The notes under the pieces: generated by a model
The model's input: only the letters and a program-made list of their open reading frames with translations
What the model was told of the DNA's origin: nothing
Database searches by the model: none
Program-made: the position numbers and the translations under genes
Shown: one piece after another, positions 36,860 to 47,449 of the stretch
Position numbering within the stretch: position 1 is the stretch's first letter
Layout: each line of letters opens with the position of its first letter
From: Kribbella aluminosa
Lineage (GTDB): Bacteria; Actinomycetota; Actinomycetes; Propionibacteriales; Kribbellaceae
Length of the DNA stretch: 64,000 bases
Assembly: GCF_017876295.1 (NCBI RefSeq)
Contig: NZ_JAGINT010000002.1
Location: forward strand, 2,852,001-2,916,000
Reading direction: 5' to 3'

Positions 36860-37640
36860 AGATTGGTCCGATGCTCAGCAGGGTCGGCACGACAACAGCC
36901 ACGGCGTCAGACCGTCGTACCGGTTCCGGCGCGGGCCCGGAGATCTCGGCGCCTCCGACTCCGACGATGTCGTCCGCGATTGTGGGTCGAGGGAACTGGG
37001 CCATTGCATTCCTTCGGCAGGGCGTCCTCATCGCAGCAGCGCTGGTTGCCCACCTGGTCGGCGGAAGCCTTGCCCTGCCACAGCGGTGCGAGATTGGGTG
37101 CCTCGAGTTGGCGGACTCTGGCCGGCGATCCATCTCGCACCGCGCGAACAGCTTCCTTGTTCTTCGATCGCGAGGAGACGACCGTCGTCTTGCGGTGACG
37201 ACCCACCGGTTCGTCTTCTGCGTGGACAGCCGGACGATCTGGAAGTCCTTGGCCAGCTTCGCCCCGGACAGGTCGGAGCGGTTGTGCGACGCGACCCGCG
37301 TCGTCGTGCATCGCCGTTGATGAACCAGTCGATCCCGGCGATGTCGGTCAGCTGCTGGATCTTCGGTGCAGCGCCGTTGCTGAGCACGTCGTCGTCGGCC
37401 ACCGGGAACCAGTTCTAGTAGGTGATTGCGATCGCCCATTGCCGGGGTGAACCCGTGGATGCCGTGCGTCTTGACCTGGGCGCTGATCGTGGCCGCGGTG
37501 CGGAGGATCTCGTCCCGGGTCCAGTTGTCCGTCGATTACTGTTGGCCGGCCTTGTCGAAGATCGCCTTGTTGCAGAACAGCGGCACCGAGTCGAAGTTGT
37601 TCCCGCCGGACGATAACCGTGCAGAACGCCCGGGAACAGC
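36860..37640 (-). pseudogene. Decayed sugar ABC substrate-binding protein
   Basis: Pieces in order on the minus strand: FDSVPLFCNKAIFDKAGQ near 37600, DNWTRDEILRTAATISAQVK near 37510, FTPAMGDRN near 37440, WFPVADDDVLSNGAAPKIQQ near 37390, and KNKEAVRAVRDG, LEAPNLAPLWQGKAS and FPRPTIADDIVGVGGAEISG near 37130-36930. Together they match the middle and C-terminal parts of a family 1 solute-binding protein. In-frame stops (near 37555 and 37418) and several shifts separate them. The N-terminal signal region was not found. Real decay is likely. Confidence 0.6.
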
Positions 37641-38044
37641 CAGAGCGCGGCGGGGGCCTGGACCTGTGTGATCCGGCGGCTCGGGCCGTGCAGGAGCGCG
37701 CCGTGTCCCGCCCTGAGCAGCACGGCCGCGTGACAGCCGAGAGCGCGTTCAGGGCTCGGCTGGGGCTGATTCCGCACCTCGCCGGCGCCGAGGCAGAAGA
37801 GTCCAAGTTGCCGATGTGCTGCGCCGGGGGTGCGGTAGATCGACCAGTTCTCAGACCGCCGTCGGCGCCGGGCCTTGAGATGTCATATACACAAGAATCC
37901 AATAGCCGGGCGACAGATGTCCAGGCGCCGCCCCCCACGACGTCGCCCGGGCTCACGCCCGGCTGCGCGCGCGAGGCCGAAGGGGGGTACCTGGCGGAAC
38001 TCCGACGAACGAGAGCGGCTGGAACTCCGACCGACGACTCGGGC
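37641..38044. other. Gene-free stretch before the sulfatase genes
   Basis: About 400 bases with only short or compositionally odd frames. It may contain more of the decayed solute-binding gene, but nothing could be aligned by eye. Confidence 0.4.
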
Positions 38045-39580
38045 CTATTGTCTCAGCTGGTCAAGGGGGCCGTAGGTCGCCAGCGCCGTGAGAATGTAGG
38101 GGTTCAGGATCTCGTCGTCGTGAGCGAGGACGAAGCGCCAGAGACGGCCGTAGAGATCGTGGACGACCGGGCGGAACGGCTCCGGAACGGTGTCGTCCGC
38201 GCGCCGTCCCAGCGTCCTTCGCTGCCCGGCTGGACGGGCGATCAGGTTCACCATCTCACCGGGATCGGTTTCTCGGTCATACAGTTCGTCATCGTCGAAC
38301 AAGTTGACGACCAGCTTCCACCGGTCGGTCAGCACGATCCGCTGGATGCCGTAGACCTCGTTGCCGTTGGACTGGAAAACCAGATCGCGTGTCGCCGGGG
38401 CATCCGGTGACCTGAGATCGGCGGCGACCGACTGACCCGACATCGGCGAGGTCGCAGCTACCCCGCAGAGATCGAGAAGAGTCGGGCCGAGGTCAACCAG
38501 TGTGGTCGGACGTTCGAACACGCGTACCTGGCGCGGCTGGCCCGGGCCGCGGTCCGCGTCCTTGATCAGCATCGGCACCTGGTAGGCCGGTAAGAAGCTC
38601 GGCAGGCCCTTTGCCCAAAGGCCGTGCTCCCCGGTGTAGTCGCCATGATCGGACACGTAGAGCACGATCGTGTTGTCGTAGTGGCCGGTCTCGACCAGTG
38701 CGTCGAGGAGACGTCCGAAGAGCTCGTCCTCGTAGCTGCAGAACGCGAGGTAGTGGTGCAGTGCAGCGCGGTGCTCGCGCTCGGTGAGCTGGTCGAAACG
38801 ATCGCGCGCTCGACGGTACATGGCCGGCTTGTCGGCCATGTCGTCGACGAAGGTCGGGGGCAACTCGATCTCGGTGGGGTCGTAGAGGTCGAGGAACCTC
38901 TGCGGCGGCACATAGGGATCGTGCGGACCGAGGGTCCCGACGTACAGGGCGAACGGTTCGTCGTCGGGGGCGGAGCGGATGTATTTCACCCCCCGGTCAA
39001 CGACATCGTCGTCACCGAAGGGGTTCTCGCGGGTCCCGTACAGGGACCAGGCAGGCCAGCCCGGACGGAGGATCTGTCCGTCGCGGCGTTCGCCGTCAAT
39101 GACACTCGGGCTGCTCCGGACCAGGATCTCGCGCTGACTTGCGATCGCCTCGGCGCGCTGTCGATCGTCCGACTGCGGCTCGACCGGGAACGGTGGTGCC
39201 GCGTTCAGCTCTTCCCAGCCGTACGCCGACGGACCCTGACGGTTCGCCACGTGCCACTTACCCGTGAAGCCAAGCCGGTAACCGGCCTGAGCGAGATCGG
39301 TCGACCAGAACGGAACGCCCTCACGTGGCCCTCGGCTCAGTGCGTTCGGCACGTTGACGTTGTTCCACACACCGTGTTCCGAAGGGTAGAGCCCGGTGAA
39401 GAAGCTCGCGCGGGCCGGGCAGCAATGCGGCGAAGGGGTGAACCCTCGGCAGAATGTGGTCGTGTCATTGGCGAACGCGTCGAGCCGCGGTGTCAACGCA
39501 CGCAGCGGATGACTGCCGCTGACGGTCACGCCTCGCTGCTGGTCGGTCATGAAAATCACGATGTTCGGGCGGGACGGCAT
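38045..39580 (-). CDS. Sulfatase, Cys type
   Basis: 511 aa from the ATG at 39580, which shares bases with the upstream sulfatase stop (TAATG). RPNIVIFMTDQQRG holds N-terminal metal ligands, and C53-C54-P-A-R is the CxPxR motif whose Cys is turned into formylglycine. GFTGKWHVAN gives the conserved GKWH, and VSDHGDYTGEHGLWAKG supplies the second metal site. There is no signal peptide, so it acts in the cytoplasm unless exported with a partner. It would remove sulfate esters from a sugar. Maturation needs a formylglycine-generating enzyme, which is not in this window. Confidence 0.9.
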   Translation of the reverse strand: MPSRPNIVIFMTDQQRGVTVSGSHPLRALTPRLDAFANDTTTFCRGFTPSPHCCPARASFFTGLYPSEHGVWNNVNVPNALSRGPREGVPFWSTDLAQAGYRLGFTGKWHVANRQGPSAYGWEELNAAPPFPVEPQSDDRQRAEAIASQREILVRSSPSVIDGERRDGQILRPGWPAWSLYGTRENPFGDDDVVDRGVKYIRSAPDDEPFALYVGTLGPHDPYVPPQRFLDLYDPTEIELPPTFVDDMADKPAMYRRARDRFDQLTEREHRAALHHYLAFCSYEDELFGRLLDALVETGHYDNTIVLYVSDHGDYTGEHGLWAKGLPSFLPAYQVPMLIKDADRGPGQPRQVRVFERPTTLVDLGPTLLDLCGVAATSPMSGQSVAADLRSPDAPATRDLVFQSNGNEVYGIQRIVLTDRWKLVVNLFDDDELYDRETDPGEMVNLIARPAGQRRTLGRRADDTVPEPFRPVVHDLYGRLWRFVLAHDDEILNPYILTALATYGPLDQLRQ

Positions 39581-41053
39581 TATGGCCTTTCGTAGGTCGT
39601 CCCGTCCGAGCCGACGTCGTACTCGTCGAACTGACGGCTGGGATTGGGGCGGGGGACAAGTGCATGGACATCCCGAAGCCAATCGTCGAGGAGCCGGCCA
39701 AGGTCGGCCCGGTGGCTGACTTCGGTCGCGGCGAGGTTCAGCGTCTCGCCGGGGTCGCTCGTCAGCTCGAAGAGGGACTCGGTTGCTGTCTCGTAGCGTC
39801 TCATGAGCTTCCAGCGCCCCCGTCGTACGGCGGAGCAGGGACTGGCGCCGCCGTAGTTGTAGTGCGGGAAGTGCCAGAACAGTGCGCGCCGGGAGAGCTC
39901 GTCGATATCTGGACCCGGGTGCGTCATCAGACCTGCGAGACTTCGCCCGTCGAGATGTCTTTCCGGCAGTTGACTGAGCCCGGAGAGCTCGAGCAGCGTC
40001 GGAAAGAGGTCCAGCCCACTGACGGGGGTGTGGACCGTCGTGCCGCCCTGGACTGCATCCCGGTCCCGGAGGCATGCCGGCTTGATGATCATCGGGACCC
40101 GAAGGCCGCCCTCTTCGAGCCAGCCTTTGCCCTCCGACAACGGCTCGTTGCTTGTCGGGGCGCTGTTCGAGTGCAGTCCACCGTTGTCGGAGGTGAAGAC
40201 GACCACGGTGTCGTCGAGGATCGCGTTCCGACGCAGCGCGTCGGCCACCCGTCCGACATTGGTGTCCAAGTTGCTGATCATGGCCGCGTACGTCGGGTTG
40301 CCCTGCAGGCGTCGCCGCCGGACCCGAGCACCGGTGGTGTTCCAGTAGGGCAGGGGTTCGCCGATCTCGATGTCGCGATCAGCGCCGCGCCCCAGCGTCT
40401 CGGCGCGCGCCGTCTGTGCGGCCACGAGATCACTGGGAGCCTGCAGCGGTGTGTGCACCGCGTAGTGCCACAGGTTCAGCAGGAACGGACGTGAGTCCGC
40501 GCCGGAAGCCCGTTCGGCTGAAGCCTTGTCGATCAACGCGATGGCCTCGGTGGTCAGTCGATCGGTGAGGTACTCGCCGGCTGGGGCCGTCGTCGAGCGT
40601 CGGACACCCGTACGGGCTCAGGTAGGTCCGCGGGCTGCCCCAATCGCAACCACCCACGTTGACGTCGAAACCGTGCCGCTGCGGCCACGAGTGCTCGGGA
40701 CCGAGGTGCCACTTCCCGACGTGCCAGGTCCGGTAGCCGGCGGCCCGGAACGCGCGCGCGTAGGTGTACTCGTTCCTGGGCAGCTGCCCGAACGACGGCA
40801 CGTCCGCGAGCCGTCCGACGCCGTGTCCACCGACGATCTGGGTCAGGCCGATCCGCGCCGGGGCGCGCCCGGTCAGCAGGCTGGCACGAGAAGGGGAGCA
40901 GTTCGGTGCGGCCGAGTACGCCTGGGTGAATGTCACTCCCGCCGCCGCGAGTGCGTCGATCTGGGGCGTCTGGTAGAAGTCGGAGCCGGTGCAGCCGAGG
41001 TCCCGCCAGCCGAGGTCGTCGACGACGATGACCACGACGTTCGGCGAGGTCAC
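39580..41053 (-). pseudogene. Sulfatase, Cys type, single frameshift
   Basis: GTG at 41053 starts TSPNVVVIVVDDLGWRDLGC, with the active-site motif C52-S-P-S-R and HVGKWHLGPEHSW. The frame breaks in the GGGG run at 40583-40586. With one base fewer it continues GEYLTDRLTTEAIALID, then NLWHYAVHTPLQ, VFTSDNGGLHSNSAP and ending TTYERP. The corrected protein is about 490 aa and looks complete. No secretion signal. It sits directly after the solute-binding gene and overlaps the next sulfatase, so the three are one transcription unit. Confidence 0.85.
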
Positions 41054-42611
41054 TCAGCGCTCCTTGTAGTCTGCGTCGCCGTAGTCCTTGATGGGATCCC
41101 AGTTGCCGAAGACGCGGTCGGCCCGGGACACGACGGCTCCTTGCTTGCGCACCTTGGCGATCGCGTCGTCCAGCGAACGCTCGTAGCGGTCGTTGGTTTC
41201 TTGAAGCGCCTTGGGCAGGTTGTCGACCTGGCCGAGGAGGTATCCCTGCACGATCTCTCCGAATGTCGGCGAGGCCGGCTTCTGCACCAGTGCGACCTTC
41301 TGGTTGGCCGCGTTGACCAGCAGCGGGTCGGGCAGCATCCGGCAGAATTCGTCCGCGAGATCGAAGCTGACCTTGTCGTGCGGGTCGATCGTCGCGGACT
41401 TCCTGAGATTCGCGACCGCCGTCTCCGACCAGCCCGCGTTGGCGGAGCCGCAGTACCGGGCCCAGGCGCCCTGCCCTTCCGGGGTGCCCAGGAAATGCAG
41501 GAGATCGCCGGCGACGGCCTTGTGGTCATCGGGTGCATCGAGCGCGACGCTGTACATCGTTCCGCCGCGGCTGGTTCCGATGTGGCCGTGGTTCTGCGGG
41601 GCGGGTGGGGCCGCGACGCCGTACTCGAACCGAGGGAAGTTCTGCTTGTAGTTGGAGATCTGGTAGGCCCCGGTCAGCATCATGCTGACCTGTCCCAGCG
41701 GGAACTGTTTGCGGCTGGCATCGTCGGTTCCCACCGAACCCCACCCTGGGAACAGGACCTTCTCCTTGACCATCGCCTGGAACATCTCGATGATGTCGAC
41801 CTTCAGATCGGAGGCAAAGTCGTAGCGGCCCGTCCGGTAGTCGAAGCCAGGTGTGCCGTGCTCGAGCTCGGACAGCGCCTCGACCAGGCCGCCGAAACTG
41901 CCGTCGATCCCGCCGTGCAGGAATCCGAAGTACTTTCCCGCGCCCTGCGTGGTCAGTCGTGTCGCCGCCGCGCGGAACGCGTCGCGGGTGAAGGGCGAGC
42001 CCACCGGGTCGAGGCCGGCGTCGCCGAGCTGGCGCTTGTTGAACAGCAACAGCGGATCCAGCGAGCGGCCACCCCCGGACACCATCGAGTACATCTTGCC
42101 GTCGAACATATTCCTTCCCGCGACGTTGACCCCGAAGGGCATGGCGTTCTTCCACGCCTCGAAGTCGGGCACGATGTCGTCGATCCGGCGCCAGCCGGCC
42201 GGAGGCGATCAATGCCGGCAGCGGAATGTTGATCACGTGGAAGACGTCGGCGGTGTTCCGGCTCCGGAGCTGTAGAGGCAAGACCTCGGCGATCTTGGCG
42301 TTGGGCAGCTCGTCGTACTCCACGGTGATGTTCGGATGCGCCTTGTGGTACGCCGAGAACAGCGCCTTGAACAAGGGCGACTTGGCGCTGGGGCCGCCGC
42401 TCATCCACCGGATCGACACGTCGCCAGACGGCAACGGCTGGATCGGGTCGGGGATCGAGATACCACCGGGGTCGGCCGCTGATCCACGGCCAGAGCTGAC
42501 CTGGACCTTGCACCCGCTGAGCGCTGCGGCAGCCGCCAACCCCAAGCCGACGCCCCCGAGCAGCCGCCGGCGGCCGATTCTCAACCCCTGTTCGAATTCG
42601 ATCTGGTTCAT
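41054..42611 (-). pseudogene. Sugar ABC substrate-binding lipoprotein, single frameshift
   Basis: ATG at 42611 with AGGAG upstream. A Tat/lipoprotein signal (RRRLLGGVGLGLAAAAALSGC) is followed by family 1 blocks (NITVEYDELPNAKIAEVLP, DVFHVINIPLPALIASGRL). The frame breaks at the CCGG near 42185-42188. One base fewer gives IDDIVPDFEAWKNAMPFGV and an intact remainder to DADYKER. Corrected length is about 518 aa, long for the family. It is divergent from the two permease genes at 42727 and presumably delivers a glycan to them; the neighbouring sulfatases suggest a sulfated one. Confidence 0.85.
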
Positions 42612-42676
42612 GTCGAGGAGCTCCTCACTCTGGCACGGCTCTCCCGAAGACCGTAGGGTAAGCGCGATGTTATTCA

Positions 42677-42686
42677 CAAGGCCTTG
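42677..42686. promoter_or_regulatory. Palindrome between divergent binding-protein and permease genes
   Basis: CAAGGCCTTG, a perfect 10-bp palindrome in the AT-rich 115-bp divergent intergenic region. It is a candidate operator for the ROK regulator encoded downstream; this is inference from position only. Confidence 0.35.
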
Positions 42687-42726
42687 ATTAATAGATTCGA
42701 AGAGTGGGCCGCGAAGAGGAGGCCAC

Positions 42727-43734
42727 ATGGCCAGCATCACCGCCTCCCGGGGAACCGGGCGCCAACCGGCTGCTGCCACCGCGCCGCGACCGCGGCCGAA
42801 GCAGCAGCAACGACGCGGCATCTGGTTCTGGTGCTACGTCTTCATGCTCCCCGCCGCGGTACTCGGCGCCCTCTTCACCTTCTACCCGATGGTGATGTCG
42901 TGGGTGATCTCGTTCATGGACTGGAACGGCTTCACCGCCCACGGGACCTTCATCGGACTGGCGAACTACCGCGAGCTGATCGGCGACAGCATGTTCTGGC
43001 AGGCCTTCGGCCGATCGATGATCTTCATGGTGGTCGGCACACCGATCAGAGTCGTTCTTTCGCTGCTGGTCGCCATCGCCCTGAACAGCCAAATCGTCAG
43101 GTGCCGGCCAGCGATCCGGACGTTCTTCTTCCTCCCGGTGATCACGACCGCAGCCGTCGTCGGAGTGGTCATGAGTTTCGTGCTGGGTTCCTACCAAGGC
43201 CCGGTGAACACCTTGCTGATGGCCCTGCACCTCACCGACAGCCCGATCGAGTTCCTGGCCGATCCGAGGACGGCGATCTGGAGCGTGGTCGGCGTCCAGA
43301 TCTGGAAGAACTTCGGCATGACGATGATCTACTGGCTTGCCGCACTCCAGACGGTCCCGGCGGAGCTGTACGACGCCGCCAGGGTCGACGGAGCGAGCCG
43401 GATCGCGGTACTGCGTCACATCACCGTGCCGCTGTTGCTGCCTTTCGCCCTGGTGATCATTGTCCTGACCGCTAAGGAGAACCTGCACGCCTTCGCCCTC
43501 GTGCAGTCGATGACGGCCGGCGGTCCGTTCTTCAGCACCCAGGTGATCGAGGTGTACATCTACCAGACCGCGTTCGCCGCCGGTGAGACCGGCGGCCAGC
43601 CCCGGCTCGGCTACGCATCGGCCGCCGGGTGCTTCTTCGGCGTTGTCACTCTCGTGATCGCGGTCTTCCAGCTCTACGCGGTGAAACGCGTCAACGACCT
43701 CCGCGGACAGCTCGGCAAAGGACGTGCGGCATGA
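42727..43734 (+). CDS. Sugar ABC transporter permease, MalF/UgpA type
   Basis: 335 aa. A charged N-terminus (PRPKQQQRRG) precedes six membrane segments. The EAA loop reads LYDAARVDGASRIAVLRHIT. The stop overlaps the next permease (ATGA). It works with the binding protein encoded divergently at 42611. No ATPase is encoded nearby, implying a shared one. Confidence 0.92.
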   Translation: MASITASRGTGRQPAAATAPRPRPKQQQRRGIWFWCYVFMLPAAVLGALFTFYPMVMSWVISFMDWNGFTAHGTFIGLANYRELIGDSMFWQAFGRSMIFMVVGTPIRVVLSLLVAIALNSQIVRCRPAIRTFFFLPVITTAAVVGVVMSFVLGSYQGPVNTLLMALHLTDSPIEFLADPRTAIWSVVGVQIWKNFGMTMIYWLAALQTVPAELYDAARVDGASRIAVLRHITVPLLLPFALVIIVLTAKENLHAFALVQSMTAGGPFFSTQVIEVYIYQTAFAAGETGGQPRLGYASAAGCFFGVVTLVIAVFQLYAVKRVNDLRGQLGKGRAA

Positions 43735-44615
43735 CCGGAACCCCGCCAACCACCGCAGACACGAGATCGGCATTGCGCCGGCGGCGACGGGCGTTCGAGG
43801 CTGGCCGGGTGACACTGATCACCGGAGTCCTGCTGCTGATCTGCGCCGTCTGGATCTACCCGTTCCTGTGGAATCTCAGTGCCTCTGTCAAGAGCCCAGC
43901 CGAGGTGTTCGACGGTCTGAACCCCTTTCCTTCGGTCGTCCGGCTCGACAACTACGTCCGGGCGTGGACCGACGGCTGGATGGGACGCTACTTCCTGAAC
44001 ACGGTCTTCATCACGTTCTTCTCCATCGTCATCTCCGTCACCGTCACTGCGCTGATCGGCTACGTGCTCGGGCGATACGCCTTTCCGGGCAAGAAGGTGG
44101 TGATCGCCTTGTTCGCGGTATCGGTGTTCATGCCCGAGGGCTACACGATCATCCCGAGCTTCGACCTGATCCACACGTTGCACTTGGACAACTCGTTGTG
44201 GGGCATCACGCTCGCCGAAGCCGGTGGCGCCCACGTCGTCGCCGTGCTCCTCTTCGCGGGTTTCTTCCGGCAACTCCCGGGCGAGCTCGAGGAGGTCGCA
44301 CGAGTCGACGGGGCCGGCTTCCTGCGCATCTTCGCCCGGATCTACCTCCCGCTCGCGAAACCCGTTACGGCCACGGCGATCATCCTGCAGTTCATGGCGA
44401 GCTGGAACAGCTTCCTGCTCCCGCTCGTCCTCACCTTGTCGCGGCCCGACCTGCGCACTCTCGCGGTCGGGATCTATTCGTTCCAGGGCGAGCACCAGAC
44501 CGACTTCGGCGCGATGGCGGCCGCATCGGCCATCGCACTGATTCCGATCGTCGTCGTATTCCTCGTCCTGCAGCGCTATTTCGTGGAGAGCGTCGCGGGC
44601 GCAATGAAAGGCTGA
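43731..44615 (+). CDS. Sugar ABC transporter permease, MalG type
   Basis: 294 aa from the ATG at 43731 that overlaps the previous stop. Six membrane segments; the EAA-type loop is LEEVARVDGAGFLRIFARIY. Ends RYFVESVAGAMKG as usual for MalG proteins. The ROK regulator gene starts three bases after its stop. Confidence 0.92.
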   Translation: MTGTPPTTADTRSALRRRRRAFEAGRVTLITGVLLLICAVWIYPFLWNLSASVKSPAEVFDGLNPFPSVVRLDNYVRAWTDGWMGRYFLNTVFITFFSIVISVTVTALIGYVLGRYAFPGKKVVIALFAVSVFMPEGYTIIPSFDLIHTLHLDNSLWGITLAEAGGAHVVAVLLFAGFFRQLPGELEEVARVDGAGFLRIFARIYLPLAKPVTATAIILQFMASWNSFLLPLVLTLSRPDLRTLAVGIYSFQGEHQTDFGAMAAASAIALIPIVVVFLVLQRYFVESVAGAMKG

Positions 44616-44618
44616 CCG

Positions 44619-45918
44619 ATGACCTTACTTGCCTCCGGACGGAGCACAGTGCAGCGGCAGAGAGCCGAATTCGTGGGCGGCTACGATTGTGCAGTGCCGG
44701 CGCAGACAGTGACACCGCTGATGAGGGCGACCCGAGACCAGTCGGCTGGAGCCTTGTTGCAGCACCTGCTGATGTCCGGTCCGACTGGCCGCAAGACGCT
44801 CGCCAGGGAAACGGGTCTGAGCACCACTACAGTCACCAAGTTGACGACGATGATGACCGAGAGCGGCTTGCTGACGGACGAGGAGCCACTCGACAACGGC
44901 ACCGTCGCCCGGGCGGGAGCCGGCCGACCTGAGCGGCCGCTGACCTTCAGCGCCGGAACCCGTGCCGTGCTCGGCGTCCACGTTCGGGAGAACGCGACCA
45001 CCGTCACGGCCTACGACCTGCGGCAACGACCGCTGGCGACCGCGAGGGCGGCGCATCGCGGCCGATCGGCCTCGGCAGTCCTGCGCGGAGCGGCGCGCCT
45101 CACCCAGCATCTGATCGATGTCCGGCTCGGTCGACTGGCCCCGTCACCGCAGGTCCTGGGCGTCGGCCTGAGCGTCGGCGGCACCGTCGACTTCGAGCGT
45201 GGCACGCTCATAGAGTCGCCGCAGCTGGGCTGGCACGACGTCGATCTGGCCGGTCCGTTCGCTGACTTCGACGTCCCGGTGCTGATTGACTCCTCGGTGC
45301 GCGCGCTGGCGGTACGGCAGCTCTGGGACGCGGACGATCCGGTCGGCAAGACGACCGTCACGATCTTCGTCGCCGGCGTCGTGGCCGCAGCCCTGATCGT
45401 CGACCGCCGCCTGCTGCGCGGGCCGGGGGCGTCCGCGGGCGACATTCGCCATCTTCCGGTTCGTGACGGTCTCGGTCTTCGCTGCTGGTGCGGGCGCACC
45501 GACTGTCTCGGCGTCACGGCCAGCAATCGGGCCCTCTACGATCACGCCGTCGCGCGGGGGCCTGCTCGACCCATCGGTCCGGTGGCAGTCCAGGGTCGGC
45601 GAGGGGTACGTCGACACGCCTGCTCTCGCGGCGCTGCGGCGTCGCCGCGCCGGCTGGCTCGGCGAAGCGATCGCGACGACGATCGAACTCGTGGATCCGG
45701 ACACGACGGTGATCTTCGGGTACCTCGGCACCGACGACGACGTCAGAAACTGTCTGTCGATCATCGACGCGAGGTGTGCCGCGACCCTCGACGGCCGACA
45801 GGGCCGGGTACTGCACCGCGACTCCCCGGCGTCGATCTGGGACGCAGCGTCGGCCGCTCTCGTTCTCGACGACTTCCTCTGCCGACCGACCCGCTACGAC
45901 AGGAGTCTGCTCACGTGA
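44619..45918 (+). pseudogene. ROK-family transcriptional regulator, single frameshift
   Basis: ATG at 44619 (GTG 44694 is an alternative). The winged helix-turn-helix (GRKTLARETGLSTTTVTKLT) is followed by the ROK sugar-kinase-like fold: VLGVGLSVGGTVDFERGTL and the zinc-binding CWCGRTDCLG. In the GGGGG run at 45556-45560 the frame is lost; with one base fewer it continues GLLDPSVRWQ, WLGEAIATTIELVDPDTTVI and reaches TGA at 45916-45918. Corrected length is about 432 aa. As read, the frame runs straight into the next sulfatase, giving a false fusion. It is the likely sugar-responsive repressor of the locus. Confidence 0.85.
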
Positions 45919-47417
45919 CGCGGCCGACGAACGTCCTGCTGATCACCACCGACCAGCATCACTGGCGCGCCATTGGATCCCGCACGCCACTGCTGCAGAC
46001 CCCGAATCTCGACCGCATTGCTGCCGGCGGGGTGACGCTGGATCGCGCCTACTGCGCCAACCCACTGTGTACGCCGTCCCGAGCCTCCATCTTGACCGGC
46101 CAGTACCCGTCCACCCATGGCGCATGGACATTGGGCACCAAGCTCGATGAGGAGGCGACCACCGTAGCGGGTCTACTGACCGACGCGGGTTATGCGACGT
46201 CGCTGATCGGCAAGGCTCATCTGCAGCCACTCAGGTCGATCCCGGGCCAGACCTCGATCGAGACTCCCGACCACTTCTGGGACGCGAGCCTCTGGCGTGG
46301 CTTCCACGGGCCGCACTACGGATTCCAGCACTTCGAGATCACCCGCAACCACGCCGACGAGCAATGGGTCGGGGCGCATTACGCGTTGTGGATGGAGCAG
46401 AACGGCCTGAAGGACTGGCGCAGCTACTTCCGTCGTCCGGACGGCAGCGGCGGCCGCAAGCACCAGTGGGATCTTCCGGCAGAACTGCATTACACGACCT
46501 GGACCGGCGAGCGCACCATCGCCGCGATCGACGCGGCAGCCGTCGGCAACACCCCGTTCTTCACCTGGGCGAGCTTCCACGACCCGCACCCACCCTATCT
46601 CGTCCCCGAGCCCTGGGCGTCCATGTACGACCCGGCCGACTGCGAGCCTGGCCGGCTGGTGCCCGGTGAGCTCGACCGGATGCACCCATGGTTCGCCCAG
46701 ACCCAGCAGGCCGAGCCCGACTTCAGTCGCTGGTCCGAGACGCCGTACGCCACCCACGGCTTCCACCGTCAGGTCGTCGATGACGACACGATGCGGAAGA
46801 ACATCGCGGTCTACTACGGCATGATCAGCTTCGTCGACGCACAGGTCGGGCGGATTCTGGACCGGCTCGACACGCTCGGGCTGACCGAGGACACCCTTGT
46901 CCTGTTCACCACCGATCATGGTCACTTCCTCGGCGCTCATGGGCTGACGGCCAAAGGCCCGTTCCACTACGAGGACCTGATCAGGGTTCCCTTCCTCGCC
47001 CGCCTCCCGGGCCTGCTCCCCGCTGGCACCCACACCCAAGCCATCACATCACTGATCGACCTGGCCCCGACCATCCTGTCCGCGATCGGACTGCCCGTAC
47101 CTGGAGCAATGCAAGGCATCGACCAGCTGAGCAGTTGGAGTGGTGCTCCGCCCGCTCGCACCCACGCGATCGTGGAGAACCGCTTCCAGCCCACGAAGGT
47201 CCACATCAGGACGTACGTCGAGGACCGGTACAAGATCACCGTCTACCGCGACGAGGACCACGTCGAGATCTTCGACCTCGTCGAAGACCCGGAGGAGCTC
47301 CACAACATCGCGCTCGAGTCGACGTACGACGTCCTGCGGGCGGAGCTGTCGGCCCGGTTCCTCAATGCCGAGCTACGGCGAGAGGCAAGCGATCAGGTCC
47401 GCGTGTCACACGCGTGA
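45915..47417 (+). CDS. Sulfatase, Cys type
   Basis: 500 aa from the GTG at 45915, which overlaps the ROK gene stop (GTGA); the apparent 932-residue frame from 44619 is a reading artefact. RPTNVLLITTDQHHW has the metal ligands, C52-T-P-S-R is the formylglycine motif, SLIGKAHLQP replaces the usual GKWH with GKAH, and FTTDHGHFLGAHGLTAKGP holds the second metal site. There is no signal peptide. It belongs to the permease-ROK transcription unit. Confidence 0.9.
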   Translation: MTRPTNVLLITTDQHHWRAIGSRTPLLQTPNLDRIAAGGVTLDRAYCANPLCTPSRASILTGQYPSTHGAWTLGTKLDEEATTVAGLLTDAGYATSLIGKAHLQPLRSIPGQTSIETPDHFWDASLWRGFHGPHYGFQHFEITRNHADEQWVGAHYALWMEQNGLKDWRSYFRRPDGSGGRKHQWDLPAELHYTTWTGERTIAAIDAAAVGNTPFFTWASFHDPHPPYLVPEPWASMYDPADCEPGRLVPGELDRMHPWFAQTQQAEPDFSRWSETPYATHGFHRQVVDDDTMRKNIAVYYGMISFVDAQVGRILDRLDTLGLTEDTLVLFTTDHGHFLGAHGLTAKGPFHYEDLIRVPFLARLPGLLPAGTHTQAITSLIDLAPTILSAIGLPVPGAMQGIDQLSSWSGAPPARTHAIVENRFQPTKVHIRTYVEDRYKITVYRDEDHVEIFDLVEDPEELHNIALESTYDVLRAELSARFLNAELRREASDQVRVSHA

Positions 47418-47449
47418 CGTCACGGTTGTCCGGCGGGAACCGAGTCGGC

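Noticed and set aside
36493..36861. Forward open frame of 122 codons
   Set aside because: No recognisable domain, no ribosome-binding site and uneven codon use; probably chance.
36132..37439. Long N-terminal extension of the ABC exporter (frame open to 37439)
   Set aside because: The extension has no protein-like composition and overlaps the decayed binding-protein gene. The GTG at 35999 has a good ribosome-binding site.
40526..42232. Plus-strand open frame of 568 codons
   Set aside because: It lies opposite the sulfatase and binding-protein genes, which have clear motifs; the frame is a GC-rich shadow.
44619..47417. Apparent 932-residue ROK-sulfatase fusion
   Set aside because: The ROK part loses homology at a G5 run and regains it in another frame up to a stop overlapping the sulfatase GTG. 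The fusion is a product of the frameshift.
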